Assembly (NCBI GenBank): GCA_027482185.1
Contig: JAIXWF010000013.1
Location: 558,001 to 622,000, forward strand
Length of the DNA stretch: 64,000 bases
Direction of reading: 5' to 3'
From: Opitutaceae bacterium
GTDB lineage: Bacteria > Verrucomicrobiota > Verrucomicrobiia > Opitutales > Opitutaceae
In this document: piece after piece, positions 17,988-26,121 of the stretch
Position numbering within the stretch: the stretch's first letter is position 1
How the letters are laid out: each line of letters opens with the position of its first letter
Translations under genes and position numbers: made by a program
Notes under the pieces: generated by a model
Told to the model about the DNA's origin: nothing
What the model saw: only the letters and a program-made list of their open reading frames with translations
Databases searched by the model: none

Positions 17988-18041
17988 TATGGGTCCTATA
18001 GGACTCATAGGACCTATAGGACTTATGGGACCTATGGTCTG
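17988..18041. repeat. 9-bp tandem repeat, six units (TATAGGACY family)
   Basis: Six consecutive 9-base units: TATGGGTCC, TATAGGACT, CATAGGACC, TATAGGACT, TATGGGACC, TATGGTCTG. Because TATAGGACC-like units are partly self-complementary the array can fold into hairpins (GGTCCTAT with ATAGGACC). It fills the gap between the convergent stops of the ychJ-like gene and dtd, where it could act as a two-way terminator. Confidence 0.85.
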
Positions 18042-18049
18042 GCTGGCCG

Positions 18050-18502
18050 CTATTCGCGCTGCCGGGAATCGATGATCAGAGTCACGGGGCCGTCGTTGAC
18101 GAGGGCGACCTGCATCATGGCGCCGAAGCGGCCGGTGGCGACGGGGCGGCCGAGGGCCTGGGTCGCGAAGCCGCAGAACGCTTCGTAGAGCGGGATGGCG
18201 AGATCGGGTTTGGCGGCGTCGTTGAAGGACGGGCGCGTGCCCTTCTTGGTGCTGGCGAAGAGCGTGAATTGGCTGACGACAAGCACCTCGCCGCCGCGGT
18301 CGACGACGGAGAGGTTCATGCGATCCTCGGCATCTGCGAAGATGCGCAGGGCGCAGATCTTGTCGGCGAGCCATTGGGCGTCGGCGGACGTGTCCGCGGG
18401 CCCGACGCCAAGCAACACGAGCAAACCGGGGCCGATCTCACCGGTCACTTCGGCGCCGACGGTGACCCGGGCGGAAGCAACGCGTTGGACGACGACACGC
18501 AT
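18050..18502 (-). CDS. dtd: D-aminoacyl-tRNA deacylase
   Basis: A 150-residue protein starting [15 protein letters not shown], the invariant Dtd opening. The two active-site motifs are present: [10 protein letters not shown] and [10 protein letters not shown]. The enzyme removes D-amino acids (and glycine mis-charged on tRNA-Ala) from tRNA, using main-chain and RNA chemistry with no catalytic side chain. Length equals the family norm (about 145-150). It is the last gene before the convergent YchJ-like gene, and the region upstream is a low-complexity repeat rather than another gene, so it is probably transcribed on its own. Confidence 0.95.
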   Translation of the reverse strand: MRVVVQRVASARVTVGAEVTGEIGPGLLVLLGVGPADTSADAQWLADKICALRIFADAEDRMNLSVVDRGGEVLVVSQFTLFASTKKGTRPSFNDAAKPDLAIPLYEAFCGFATQALGRPVATGRFGAMMQVALVNDGPVTLIIDSRQRE

Positions 18503-18504
18503 GG

Positions 18505-18723
18505 GGGAAAAGAGGAAAAGCGGGAAAGCGGAAAACTGGGAAACGGGGAAGGCGGAACGGAAGGCGAAAGGCGGAAGGCGAAAATCGGAAATTGGGAAAT
18601 CGGGAAACGGCGGAGATCGGGAATCCCGAAAGACGAATTCCCGATTACCAACTCCGAACCCCGAACTCCGAACTCCAAACTCCGCCTTTCGGACCCAGAG
18701 CTCAAAACCCAAAACCCGAAACC
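18505..18723. repeat. Low-complexity purine-rich intergenic repeat
   Basis: Tandem, degenerate units such as GGAAAGCGG, GGCGAAAGGCGGA and GGGAAATCGGGAAA are followed from about 18645 by the complementary-type units CCGAACCCCGAACTCCGAACTCC. The two halves are purine- and pyrimidine-rich, so the block has an overall inverted character. It is similar in style to 443-600. Confidence 0.65.
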
Positions 18724-18764
18724 GCAGATGCTTTGAACGTGCGGCGCGCGTTCAAAGCATCTGC
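18724..18764 (-). terminator. fabV: Perfect 16-bp palindrome overlapping the fabV stop
   Basis: The left arm is GCAGATGCTTTGAACG (18724-18739) and the right arm CGTTCAAAGCATCTGC (18749-18764), with a 9-base loop. The fabV stop (18752-18754) lies inside the right arm. On the minus strand T-rich sequence follows (GGTTTCGGGTTTTGGGTTTT), so it probably terminates fabV transcription. Confidence 0.75.
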
Positions 18765-19939
18765 CGGTGCGGATCGGTCTCGGCTTCGTAGTTCACGCCG
18801 GGGAGGCCGAAGCCGAAGAGCTTGAGGAATTCGGTGCGGTAGCCGGCGATGTCGGTCTCGGCGGCGAGGTTTTCGGTGGTGACCTTGGGCCAGATTTCGC
18901 GGACCGCGGCCTGGATCGGGGCACGCATTTCCCAATCGTCGATGCGCACGCGGCCGGCTTCGTCGAACTTCGGGACGTTGCCGTTGTACATCTGCGTGGC
19001 GAAGAGGCGCTGGATCTGCTCGATGCAACCCTCGTGGGTGCCGGCGGCCTTCATCAGCTTGTAGAGAATCGAGATGTAGAGCGGGACGACGGGAATCGCG
19101 GAGCTGGCCTGGGTGACGAGGGCCTTGTTGACGGAGATGAAGGCGCGGCCGCCGCCCTTGAGCTTGAGGAGCGAGTCGATGTGGCGGGCGGCGCGCTCGA
19201 GGTCGTTTTTCGCGAGGCCGATGGTGCCGTTTTTGTAGATCGCCCAGGTGACTTCGGGCCCGATGTAGGAATAGGCGACGGATTGGGCGCCGGGGGCGAG
19301 GAGGTTGGCCTCCGAGAGGGCGTTCATCCAGAGCTCCCAGTCTTCGCCGCCCATGACGGCGGTGGTGTCGGCGATCTCGGCCTCGTTGGCCGGCTCGATC
19401 GTCACGGTGCTGACGATGCCCTTGTCGGTGTCGACGGTCTTGTTGGTGTAGGAGGTGCCGACGGGCTTGAGGACGGACTTGTGGACGAGGCCGGTTTTCG
19501 GATGCGTGCGGCGGGGCGAGGCGAGGGAGTAGACGACGAGGTCGACCTGGCCGAGATCGGCGCGGATGAGGTCGAGGGCCTGCTTCTTGATGTCGTCGGA
19601 GAAGGCGTCGCCGTTGAGGTTCTTGGCGTAGAGGCCGGCGGCGTGGGCGGCGCGGGTGAACGCGATCGTGTTGTACCAGCCGGGGGTGGCGGGGCGGCCT
19701 TCCTCGGAAGGGCGCTCGAAGAACACGCCGAGGGTGGCGGCGCCGGAACCGAAGGTGGCGGCGACGCGGGAGGCGAGGCCGTAGCCCGTGGAGGAACCGA
19801 TCACGAGGACCTTCTTCGGGCCGCCCTTGAGGGCGCCCTTGGCCTTCACGTGGTCAATCCATTCCTGAACGTGCGCGGCGCAGCCTTCGGGATGGGCCGT
19901 GACGCAAACGAATCCGCGGACCTTGGGTTTGATGATCAT
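18752..19939 (-). CDS. fabV: Enoyl-ACP (trans-2-enoyl-CoA) reductase, FabV type
   Basis: A 395-residue single-domain reductase, the usual FabV length. It starts MIIKPKVRGFVCVTAHPEGC and has the NADH-binding VLVIGSSTGYGLASR (44-58) and the widely spaced catalytic pair Y235 and K244 (Y-x8-K), which distinguishes FabV from FabI (Y-x6-K). It reduces the trans-2 double bond in the last step of fatty acid elongation at the expense of NADH. FabV enzymes are typically resistant to triclosan. It is monocistronic here, ending in a strong palindrome. No other fatty acid genes are adjacent. Confidence 0.95.
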   Translation of the reverse strand: MIIKPKVRGFVCVTAHPEGCAAHVQEWIDHVKAKGALKGGPKKVLVIGSSTGYGLASRVAATFGSGAATLGVFFERPSEEGRPATPGWYNTIAFTRAAHAAGLYAKNLNGDAFSDDIKKQALDLIRADLGQVDLVVYSLASPRRTHPKTGLVHKSVLKPVGTSYTNKTVDTDKGIVSTVTIEPANEAEIADTTAVMGGEDWELWMNALSEANLLAPGAQSVAYSYIGPEVTWAIYKNGTIGLAKNDLERAARHIDSLLKLKGGGRAFISVNKALVTQASSAIPVVPLYISILYKLMKAAGTHEGCIEQIQRLFATQMYNGNVPKFDEAGRVRIDDWEMRAPIQAAVREIWPKVTTENLAAETDIAGYRTEFLKLFGFGLPGVNYEAETDPHRQML

Positions 19940-20003
19940 GCCCGGCCATGATTCCGTGCCGGCCTCGGCGCTGGCAAGGTCGGATTCCGACGCGGCGGCG
20001 GGC

Positions 20004-21107
20004 TTACTTGCCGAGGAGCATCATCGGCCCTTCGGCCTTCGGGACGCCGCCCTTGCGCTCGAGCGAGACGGCGAAGGCGGCGACGGCCGCGACGGGCTGC
20101 CGCGCCTTGAAATCGAAGCGGGCGGCGCCGGAGGCGGGATCGACGGTGAACACGCCGGCGTCCACGGGAATCGGATACTGCGGGTCGACGACCCAGAGCT
20201 GGTAGTCCTGGTTGGCGGCGAGCGCGGGGAGTTTCTCAACCTGCAGAATGCCTTCCTGCTTGGCGGGGTCCCAGACCGCGACGGCGTTGGCCTGCGGGCT
20301 GTCCTTCACGAGGGAGGCGAGCATCGTGATCTTGAAGTTGGCGAGGTCGCGCTCGGACTTCATGTCGGCGAGCAGCCGGGCGATGCGGTCGCGGGCATCG
20401 TTGAGCTCGCGGGTGGCGAGGGCGGTATCGCGCGTGAGCGCGACGATGCGCTGGGAAAGTTGGGCGAGGTCGGCGTCGCGCTTGGCCAGTTGGCCGCGCA
20501 GGGAGCCGGTTTCGGCCCGGGCATCGGCGACGAGGCGGTCGCGTTCGGCGAGCTGGGCGGAAAGCGCGGCGGCGGCGGCCTTGGCTTCCTGCAATTGGGC
20601 GGAGGCGGAACCGGAGGACTTGCCGAGTTCCTCCAGCTGGCGTCGCATGACGATGCGCTCGGCCTCGAGTTGCTGGCCGAGGCCCTTGAGGGCGACATCG
20701 GCCATGGCCTGTTGGTCGCGGAGGATGCGGGCCTCGGATTGGACGGAGAGGTAGCGTTGGCCGAGCCAAGTCGCGGCCACCGCCAAGCCGGCGGCCACGG
20801 CCCAGGGGGCGAAACGGCCGAAGACCGACGGATCCGGGCGAATGACGGTGGCGGCGGGTGCCGGAGCCGCGGTCTGGGTCTGCGCGCGGGGAGCGACCGA
20901 CGCGAGCAGGCGCGCGCGCAGTTCCGCCGGCGGCGGTGTGGCCGGGGCCGTGTAGGCCAGGAAGGCGGCCGTGTTGCGGAAATTGGCGGCGAGGGCGCGC
21001 AGGCGCGGATCGCCGTCGAGATCGGCCTCGAAGCGGGTGCGCTCCTGGCCTTCGAGCAAGTCGAAGGCGTAGAGCGCCGTGTTTTCCTCGCGACGTTCGT
21101 CGATCAT
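20004..21107 (-). CDS. Anti-sigma factor, RskA-like, with long coiled coil
   Basis: A 367-residue protein. The N-terminal cytosolic part (residues 1-90, LYAFDLLEGQERTRFEADL) resembles the anti-sigma-K/RskA sensor domain, including the truncated zinc-finger-like helix. One transmembrane helix lies near 103-120 (FAPWAVAAGLAVAATWLGQ). A long Gln/Glu/Arg-rich coiled coil spans about 125-250, and a C-terminal RskA-type beta domain contains QDYQLWVVDP. It should hold the co-encoded ECF sigma factor at the membrane until an envelope signal triggers release. The coiled coil is an unusual insertion compared with mycobacterial RskA (about 230 residues). Its ATG overlaps the sigma stop (ATGA). Confidence 0.85.
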   Translation of the reverse strand: MIDERREENTALYAFDLLEGQERTRFEADLDGDPRLRALAANFRNTAAFLAYTAPATPPPAELRARLLASVAPRAQTQTAAPAPAATVIRPDPSVFGRFAPWAVAAGLAVAATWLGQRYLSVQSEARILRDQQAMADVALKGLGQQLEAERIVMRRQLEELGKSSGSASAQLQEAKAAAAALSAQLAERDRLVADARAETGSLRGQLAKRDADLAQLSQRIVALTRDTALATRELNDARDRIARLLADMKSERDLANFKITMLASLVKDSPQANAVAVWDPAKQEGILQVEKLPALAANQDYQLWVVDPQYPIPVDAGVFTVDPASGAARFDFKARQPVAAVAAFAVSLERKGGVPKAEGPMMLLGK

Positions 21108-21706
21108 GCGGAACGGGCGAGGGCATCCCTCAGTTTGATCAACCCGCGGCGGATGCGGGCCTTCACGGTGCCGAGCGGCTCGCTCAGCTTGCGGGCGATT
21201 TCCTCCTGCGTAAGCCCGCCGAAGAAAGCGAGCTCGAGGGCCTTCTGCTGCTCGGCGGGCAAAGTCGCGACGGCCGCGCGGACGGCGCGGGCTTCGTCGC
21301 CGCTGATGGCGGCGTCGGCCCCGGAGGCCGGGCCGGACATGGCGGCGAGGCCGAGATCGTCGGGGGCGGAGTCGGCCAGCAACTCGGCCCGGCGGCGGCG
21401 CATGCGGACGCGGTCGATGGCGCGGTTGCGGACGAGGGTGATGGCCCAGGAAAAGGCGCTGCCTCGGGTGGACTCGAAGGTGGCGGCCTTTTCCCAAAGG
21501 GTGATGAAGGCGTCGTGGACGACGTCTTGCGCCTCGGCCGGCTCGCGCACGATGCGCAAAGCCGTGCCGTAGAGCGGGCCGGAAAAGCGGTCGTAAAGCT
21601 GGGCGAAGGCGTCGCGGTCCCCTTGGGCGATGCGCTGCAGCAGGTCGGTATCGACCGCCTCGCGGTCCTCGGACGGATCCGGATCGGACATGGCCGGCGG
21701 ACTCAT
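21104..21706 (-). CDS. ECF RNA polymerase sigma factor (SigK/RpoE-like)
   Basis: A 200-residue sigma-70 family protein. Region 2 is seen as DRDAFAQLYDRFSGPLYGTALRIV through WAITLVRNRAIDRVR. Region 4 is a helix-turn-helix (LPAEQQKALELAFFGGLTQ, then EIARKLSEPLGTVKARI). The partner is the anti-sigma encoded immediately downstream with a 4-base overlap, so the pair is a standard envelope-stress unit. The promoters it recognises cannot be deduced here, though autoregulation from the region above 21707 is likely by analogy. The start at ATG 21706 or 21691 is not resolved; a longer upstream frame without similarity was discarded. Confidence 0.9.
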   Translation of the reverse strand: MSPPAMSDPDPSEDREAVDTDLLQRIAQGDRDAFAQLYDRFSGPLYGTALRIVREPAEAQDVVHDAFITLWEKAATFESTRGSAFSWAITLVRNRAIDRVRMRRRRAELLADSAPDDLGLAAMSGPASGADAAISGDEARAVRAAVATLPAEQQKALELAFFGGLTQEEIARKLSEPLGTVKARIRRGLIKLRDALARSA

Positions 21707-21889
21707 ATCGCGCACCGCCCGCGGCGGGGTTGCGCACTCCGCCATACTCGCCGCGGCAAGGGCGAGCCCGTGAGGGAAGCGGGAGAGGACCATGGGCATG
21801 CCGGAATCATACGCGCGCGTCCCGAATGGGGATGCAGCGCGGCGGACGCTTGGCGAGATTTTTTCCGGGCCAACGGCCGGCTCGGTCCG

Positions 21890-21982
21890 CTACAGCAGCC
21901 AAAGACCGAAGAGACCGAGGACGATGATGAGGGCGAGAACGGACAGGATGGTCCGTTCCTGGCGGGTGACCGGGAGGGGCAT
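21890..21982 (-). CDS. 30-residue membrane peptide after the exosortase gene
   Basis: A very short frame, MPLPVTRQERTIL followed by a hydrophobic stretch to the end (about 17 residues, ending LWLL). Its ATG lies 10 bases beyond the exosortase stop, and GAGGT is placed about 9 bases upstream of the ATG, which supports translation coupled to the exosortase. The design, a short basic N-terminus with TRQER and one transmembrane helix, is typical of small regulatory or scaffold peptides. No homologue is recognised with certainty. Confidence 0.5.
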   Translation of the reverse strand: MPLPVTRQERTILSVLALIIVLGLFGLWLL

Positions 21983-21992
21983 GTCGCCGACC

Positions 21993-23609
21993 TCACAGGC
22001 CCAAAGCGCGGGTCCGAGCGAAAAACTCCCCCAAAATCGGCTCGTTGGCGATCTCGCTCCACGGGCGGTTGGAGGACACGCGGACAAACAATTGGTCGCC
22101 GGAATGCCGGAAACCGTAGCGCCAGGCGAGCTGCAGCAGCGCGACGGCGGAGTAGGGATCCTGGTAGGTGATCGGGCGGCCGTCGTAGAGGTGCCAGAAC
22201 CAGACGAACTGGGGCCGTTCGTTGGCCTGGAAACGGCGGTGCTCGGCGTCGGACAAAGTGCGTCCGGCCAAGGGCAGATCGACCCGCGGGGTCGGGTTGG
22301 CCAGCGGCGACCAACCGGCGCCGGGCCAGCAGGCGTCGGGGGTGTGCGAGGCGACGAGACTCACGGGGGCCTGGCCGGCGCGCCAGTAGGCGACGTAGAT
22401 GATGATCTCGGTCGAAACGGAGCCCGGCCCCGCCCGGACGTAGTGGCGTTGGGCGAGGTGGTCGGTCTTCAGCGTGCCGCGGAACTCGTACAGGTCGCTC
22501 GACTTGACGGACCAGCCTTCGGCCGAGGCCGGCAGGAGCGCGAAGAGGTCGGGCACCGGCGCCTGGACGCGGGTGGACGGGCGCGTGTTGAGAAAAAAGA
22601 AAACGGCGAGGGCCGTCGCCGCGGCGAGACTCCCGGCCAGGGCGGCCTGGCGAACGCGGCCGGCGGGACGGACGGGGTCCGCGGGCGGCGGCGGGGCGGG
22701 CGAGTCGGCCGGGGCTTTTTCCCGGCGCTCCAGCAGGAGCGCGAGGCCGCCGAGCAGGCCGGCGGTGATGCCGAGGACGGCGAAGCCGGTGGCGTCGTGC
22801 CACGTGCCGGCGATGTCGATGCCGGCGTTGGCGAGGAGGGTGAGCCCGAGGGAGCGGATGAAGTTCATCAGCAGCGCGAGCGGGGCGGAGAGCCCGATGA
22901 TCAGGGCGCGGGCCCAGGGCCGGCGGACGAGCGTGGCGGAGAAAAAGAGCCCCGCGAAGACGCACGAGATCAGGCTGCGCACGCCGCTGCAGGCGTCCTC
23001 GACGCCGACGGTGGCGGTCGCGAGATCGATGAGGTTGCCGTGGCGCATCGCGGCGATGCCCAGCAGGTGCAGGGACTGCAGGACGAGTTCGCTGACCCAC
23101 AGCTGCAGGGTGAGCGTGAGGCGCGTGTAGGTGCCGGGCGGGATCGGCGTGGCGAGCAGCCAGAGCGCGATGGCGATGCCGGCGGTCCAGTTTACCCGCA
23201 GCAGGCCGACGCCCTCAGCGGCGAAGACGACGAGCCCGGCCCCGAGGAAGGCCGCGAGGCTGAGCGCGAGCATCACGTTGACCAAGGCGTGCGACCAATC
23301 GACGGCGGCGGCGTAGAGCCCGGCCATGCCGAGGGCCCCGAGCCCGATTCCCAGCAGCGCGGCCAAAGCAAAACGCGATCCCGGGCCGGTCTGGATGCGC
23401 CGGTCGGTGCCGGCGGTGCGGCTCTCGTGCAGGAGCAGGGCGAACAGCAACGGCATGAAGAAGCCGTGGGACAAATCGGGGTTCGATTTCCATTCCGGCC
23501 ACAGCCGGAGACTCAGGGCCGCGACGGCGGCGAGCAGCGCGACGGCGGCGAACTTGCCGGGCGCGGAGAGGCGGCGGACGGCCGCGGAAAACGGTTCGGC
23601 CGGCGTCAT
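21993..23609 (-). CDS. Exosortase fused to an EpsI domain
   Basis: A 538-residue polytopic membrane protein. The exosortase core occupies residues 1-295 with the three catalytic residues in place: C207 (GVEDACSGVRS), R252 (MNFIRS) and H271 (TWHDATGF). Residues about 340-538 form a periplasmic EpsI-like domain. Exosortases recognise short C-terminal PEP-CTERM-type signals, cleave them and help attach the proteins to exopolysaccharide. No target with an obvious PEP-CTERM tail is encoded in this window, so substrates must lie elsewhere. The Wza/Wzc-type exopolysaccharide operon at 34.8-39.8 kb is a plausible functional partner. The ATG overlaps the stop of the upstream TPR protein. Confidence 0.92.
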   Translation of the reverse strand: MTPAEPFSAAVRRLSAPGKFAAVALLAAVAALSLRLWPEWKSNPDLSHGFFMPLLFALLLHESRTAGTDRRIQTGPGSRFALAALLGIGLGALGMAGLYAAAVDWSHALVNVMLALSLAAFLGAGLVVFAAEGVGLLRVNWTAGIAIALWLLATPIPPGTYTRLTLTLQLWVSELVLQSLHLLGIAAMRHGNLIDLATATVGVEDACSGVRSLISCVFAGLFFSATLVRRPWARALIIGLSAPLALLMNFIRSLGLTLLANAGIDIAGTWHDATGFAVLGITAGLLGGLALLLERREKAPADSPAPPPPADPVRPAGRVRQAALAGSLAAATALAVFFFLNTRPSTRVQAPVPDLFALLPASAEGWSVKSSDLYEFRGTLKTDHLAQRHYVRAGPGSVSTEIIIYVAYWRAGQAPVSLVASHTPDACWPGAGWSPLANPTPRVDLPLAGRTLSDAEHRRFQANERPQFVWFWHLYDGRPITYQDPYSAVALLQLAWRYGFRHSGDQLFVRVSSNRPWSEIANEPILGEFFARTRALGL

Positions 23610-25123
23610 GGTTTCGCCGGGCCGGCCGGGGCCGTGGGCGGAAGCTTGGACGTCGGCGCCGGGTAGCGTTCGAGCAAGGCGTAGGTGACCTCGAGCGGCA
23701 GCGGGAGAATCGGCAAAAAGGTACTGATGCTGCGTTCGGCCGTTTCCCCGCGCAGGAAGGCCTCGACGGCCGTGAGCGCGACGAAGGGGGTGCTCGACGC
23801 TTTCTTGAGGTAGGCGGTGAGTTCGTGGAGCCGGTCGCGGTTGCCGACGGCGCCGGCCGTGCACAGCAGGGCGAACCAGGCGCCGGCGGAGTCGTTGTCG
23901 AGGGCGAGCGGTTCGCGCGAGAAGCGGCGCCAGACCTGCTCGAAAATCTCGGCGTCGGGATAGCGGATCAGGTGGGCGCAGAGCGTCTTGATCCGGGGCG
24001 GATCGAGCCGGGCGGAGAGCAGCAGATCGACCTGTTGCTGGCGGAGATTGCGGGCTTTGCTGGCGGCGTAGGCGTCGAGCCGCAGCGTGACGGCGGCTTC
24101 GTCCTCGAGCTCGCGCCGGTGTTTTTCCAGCAGATCCATGGCCGCGAGGGGTTCCTGCAATTCGATCAGGGTGGCGACGCGGTAGAAGAGCGCGAAGGGG
24201 GGCAGGCCGGCGGGCCAGTCGGCGGCGAGGGCGGCCTTGGCGGCGGCGCGTTGGCCGGAGCGCAGCAGGAGTTCCGTTTCGATGACTTGGCGCCACGGCT
24301 TGGCTTCGGCGCGCGGGGAAGCGAGGACGGCGCGGAGGAGCGCGTCGTCGCCGGTGCGGCGCGTGGCGAAGAGCAGGGCGCGGAGCCAGACTCCGCCGAA
24401 ACGCGCGTCGGCGAGCAATTCGTCGCGGGCGAGCGGGGCAATCTTGGCGTAGCTGCCGCGGGCGAGCAGGGCGCGGAACCAATCCTGGGCCGTGCCGGAG
24501 CGGCGGTTGGGGTGGTCGCGCAGGAGTTGCTCGTAGACTTGGTCGGAGCGGCCGGGCTGGCCGGCCTGAAGGTTTTTCGCGAGCGAAAGGCCGGCGATGT
24601 AGTTGGTGGGATCGAATTGGTAGGAGTTGGCCAGGTACAGCAGGCCCTCGGCGGTCTTGCCGGCGGCGAAGGCTTGGTGGGAACGCTCCAGGAAGAACCA
24701 GCCGCGGGCCTGGCCGACCTTGTGCCAGAGCGGGGGCAGGCCGACGTGCACGATGCTGACCGGGTAGCCGATCACGCGCAGGAACGTGAAAACGGTGAGG
24801 ACGGCGGTCAGGTAGATCGCGGTCGCGGCGCCGCCGTACCAAAGGAAGGCGCGGCCCCAGAAGGGCCTGACGTCCGCGGTGTTGGCCGAGCAGCGCAGGC
24901 CGGCGGGCGTCGCGACCAGCAGCGGGCAAACCCGGGCGAACCGGGCCGGCCGGTCCCAGCTCGTGCAGGCGTCGCACTGGGTTTCGAGGGCGCGGCCGGA
25001 GTCGCTGGGACTTTGGCAGGGGCAGCGCGCGGCGCCCCGGCGAGCCTGGAACCAGGACTTGCGGGAGTTCCAGTAGAGGAGGGCCCACCACAGGCGGAAG
25101 AAATCGGCGATCCGGCCAAGCAC
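23606..25123 (-). CDS. Membrane-anchored TPR-like protein upstream of the exosortase
   Basis: About 505 residues. The N-terminus has a cysteine cluster (CPCQS...CDAC...C) that may bind metal, followed by one transmembrane helix (AIYLTAVLTVFTFLRVIGY). The rest is alpha-helical with repeats resembling TPRs (FFLERSHQAFAAGKTAEGLLY, then LLRSGQRAAAKAAL). TPR proteins often accompany exosortases and exopolysaccharide export and may organise the machinery in the periplasm. The stop overlaps the exosortase ATG, so the two are co-translated. The start is uncertain: GTG 25123 is proposed because the frame upstream overlaps the divergent redoxin gene region. Confidence 0.65.
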   Translation of the reverse strand: MLGRIADFFRLWWALLYWNSRKSWFQARRGAARCPCQSPSDSGRALETQCDACTSWDRPARFARVCPLLVATPAGLRCSANTADVRPFWGRAFLWYGGAATAIYLTAVLTVFTFLRVIGYPVSIVHVGLPPLWHKVGQARGWFFLERSHQAFAAGKTAEGLLYLANSYQFDPTNYIAGLSLAKNLQAGQPGRSDQVYEQLLRDHPNRRSGTAQDWFRALLARGSYAKIAPLARDELLADARFGGVWLRALLFATRRTGDDALLRAVLASPRAEAKPWRQVIETELLLRSGQRAAAKAALAADWPAGLPPFALFYRVATLIELQEPLAAMDLLEKHRRELEDEAAVTLRLDAYAASKARNLRQQQVDLLLSARLDPPRIKTLCAHLIRYPDAEIFEQVWRRFSREPLALDNDSAGAWFALLCTAGAVGNRDRLHELTAYLKKASSTPFVALTAVEAFLRGETAERSISTFLPILPLPLEVTYALLERYPAPTSKLPPTAPAGPAKP

Positions 25124-25259
25124 GGGTTGGAAACTACGTGCGGGTTTCAACCCCGCAAATGCAATTCGGGGCTGGCGCCCGCGGCGGGCGACTTTTCGGT
25201 GAGGGATGCGTCCGACGCCATGGTCAGGACGTAATCGGCCCGTTCTCCCCACACCCACC

Positions 25260-25892
25260 ATGAAATCGATCGCGAAACTGTTCCCGTTGGCGGCGGCTTT
25301 CGGTGCCGCCTTGTTCACGACCCAGGCCCGCGCGGAAGTCCAGGCCGGCAAAGCCGCGCCGGACTTCTCGTTTACGGATCTCAACGGCAAGACCCACAAG
25401 CTCTCCGATTTCCGCGGCAAGCCCGTGGTGCTCGAGTGGGTCAACTCCGGCTGCCCCGTGGTGAAGCGCCACTACAACACGGGCAACATGCAGAGCACGC
25501 AGCAGGACGCCGCCGCGCACGGCGCCATCTGGATCCAGATCAACTCCGGCCATCCCGGCGCCCAGGGCGACCTCGACAACGCGAAGGCGCTCGAGTGGCA
25601 GAAGACGCAGGGCGTCGTCGCCACGGCCTACACCCGCGACCAGGCGGGCAAGATCGGCCGAATGTACGGCGCGAAGACCACGCCGCACATGTACGTGATC
25701 GATGCCCAGGGCACGCTCGTGTACCACGGCGCGATCGACGACAACCCCCGCGCCGATGACGCCGCGGAAACCAAGGCCGCCAAGAACTACGTCAAGGCCG
25801 CCCTCGGCGCCCTCAAGGCCGGCAAGCCGGTCGAGAAGTCGTCCGTGAAGGCCTACGGCTGCGGCATCAAGTACGGCCGCGTCGACGCGTGA
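25260..25892 (+). CDS. Secreted thioredoxin-like redoxin (AhpC/TSA family)
   Basis: A 210-residue protein with a Sec signal peptide cut after about residue 25 (TQARA-EVQ). The thioredoxin fold shows GKAAPDFSFTDLNG, a peroxiredoxin-like active site WVNSGCPVVKRHY with a single cysteine C65, and the cis-proline loop KTTPHMYVID. A second cysteine, C201, sits near the C-terminus and might act as the resolving partner. The lack of a CxxC pair argues against a standard disulfide reductase. A peroxidase or thiol-reducing role in the periplasm is likely but unproven. It is a single gene with a strong terminator downstream. Confidence 0.85.
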   Translation: MKSIAKLFPLAAAFGAALFTTQARAEVQAGKAAPDFSFTDLNGKTHKLSDFRGKPVVLEWVNSGCPVVKRHYNTGNMQSTQQDAAAHGAIWIQINSGHPGAQGDLDNAKALEWQKTQGVVATAYTRDQAGKIGRMYGAKTTPHMYVIDAQGTLVYHGAIDDNPRADDAAETKAAKNYVKAALGALKAGKPVEKSSVKAYGCGIKYGRVDA

Positions 25893-25985
25893 GCGGCGGG
25901 CGGCGCGCGGTGCGCGCCGCAGCTGAAAGTTGAAAGCTTTAAGCTGAAAGCCGCGCTACCTTCCGGCCGAAGCCGGCAAAAAACG

Positions 25986-26016
25986 AGGCCCCCGAAATCC
26001 GGGGGCCTTTTGCTTT
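25986..26016. terminator. Two-way rho-independent terminator
   Basis: The hairpin GGCCCCCG-AAATC-CGGGGGCC is followed by TTTTGCTTTT on the plus strand and, read from the other side, by CGTTTTTTG on the minus strand. It serves the redoxin gene and possibly the convergent DapF-like gene. Just before it (25921-25950) are GAAAGTTGAAAGC repeat units. Confidence 0.88.
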
Positions 26017-26032
26017 TCGGGAATCGAACGCT

Positions 26033-26105
26033 TCCTCGAGGGACTCGTTTCCGTCCGGTCAATCCGCCGTTCCGTCCATCCGGTACATCCTGTCCTCGGA
26101 TCGAG
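26033..26105. repeat. Partial copy of the GGACAGGAT-type intergenic repeat
   Basis: The sequence CCGTCCATCCGGTACATCCTG near 26074-26094 matches the right end of the fuller element at 31880-32020 (CGTCCATCCGGTAAATCCTG). Only one half of the inverted element is recognisable here. Confidence 0.55.
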
Positions 26106-26121
26106 TTCGTTCGCCCGTCGT

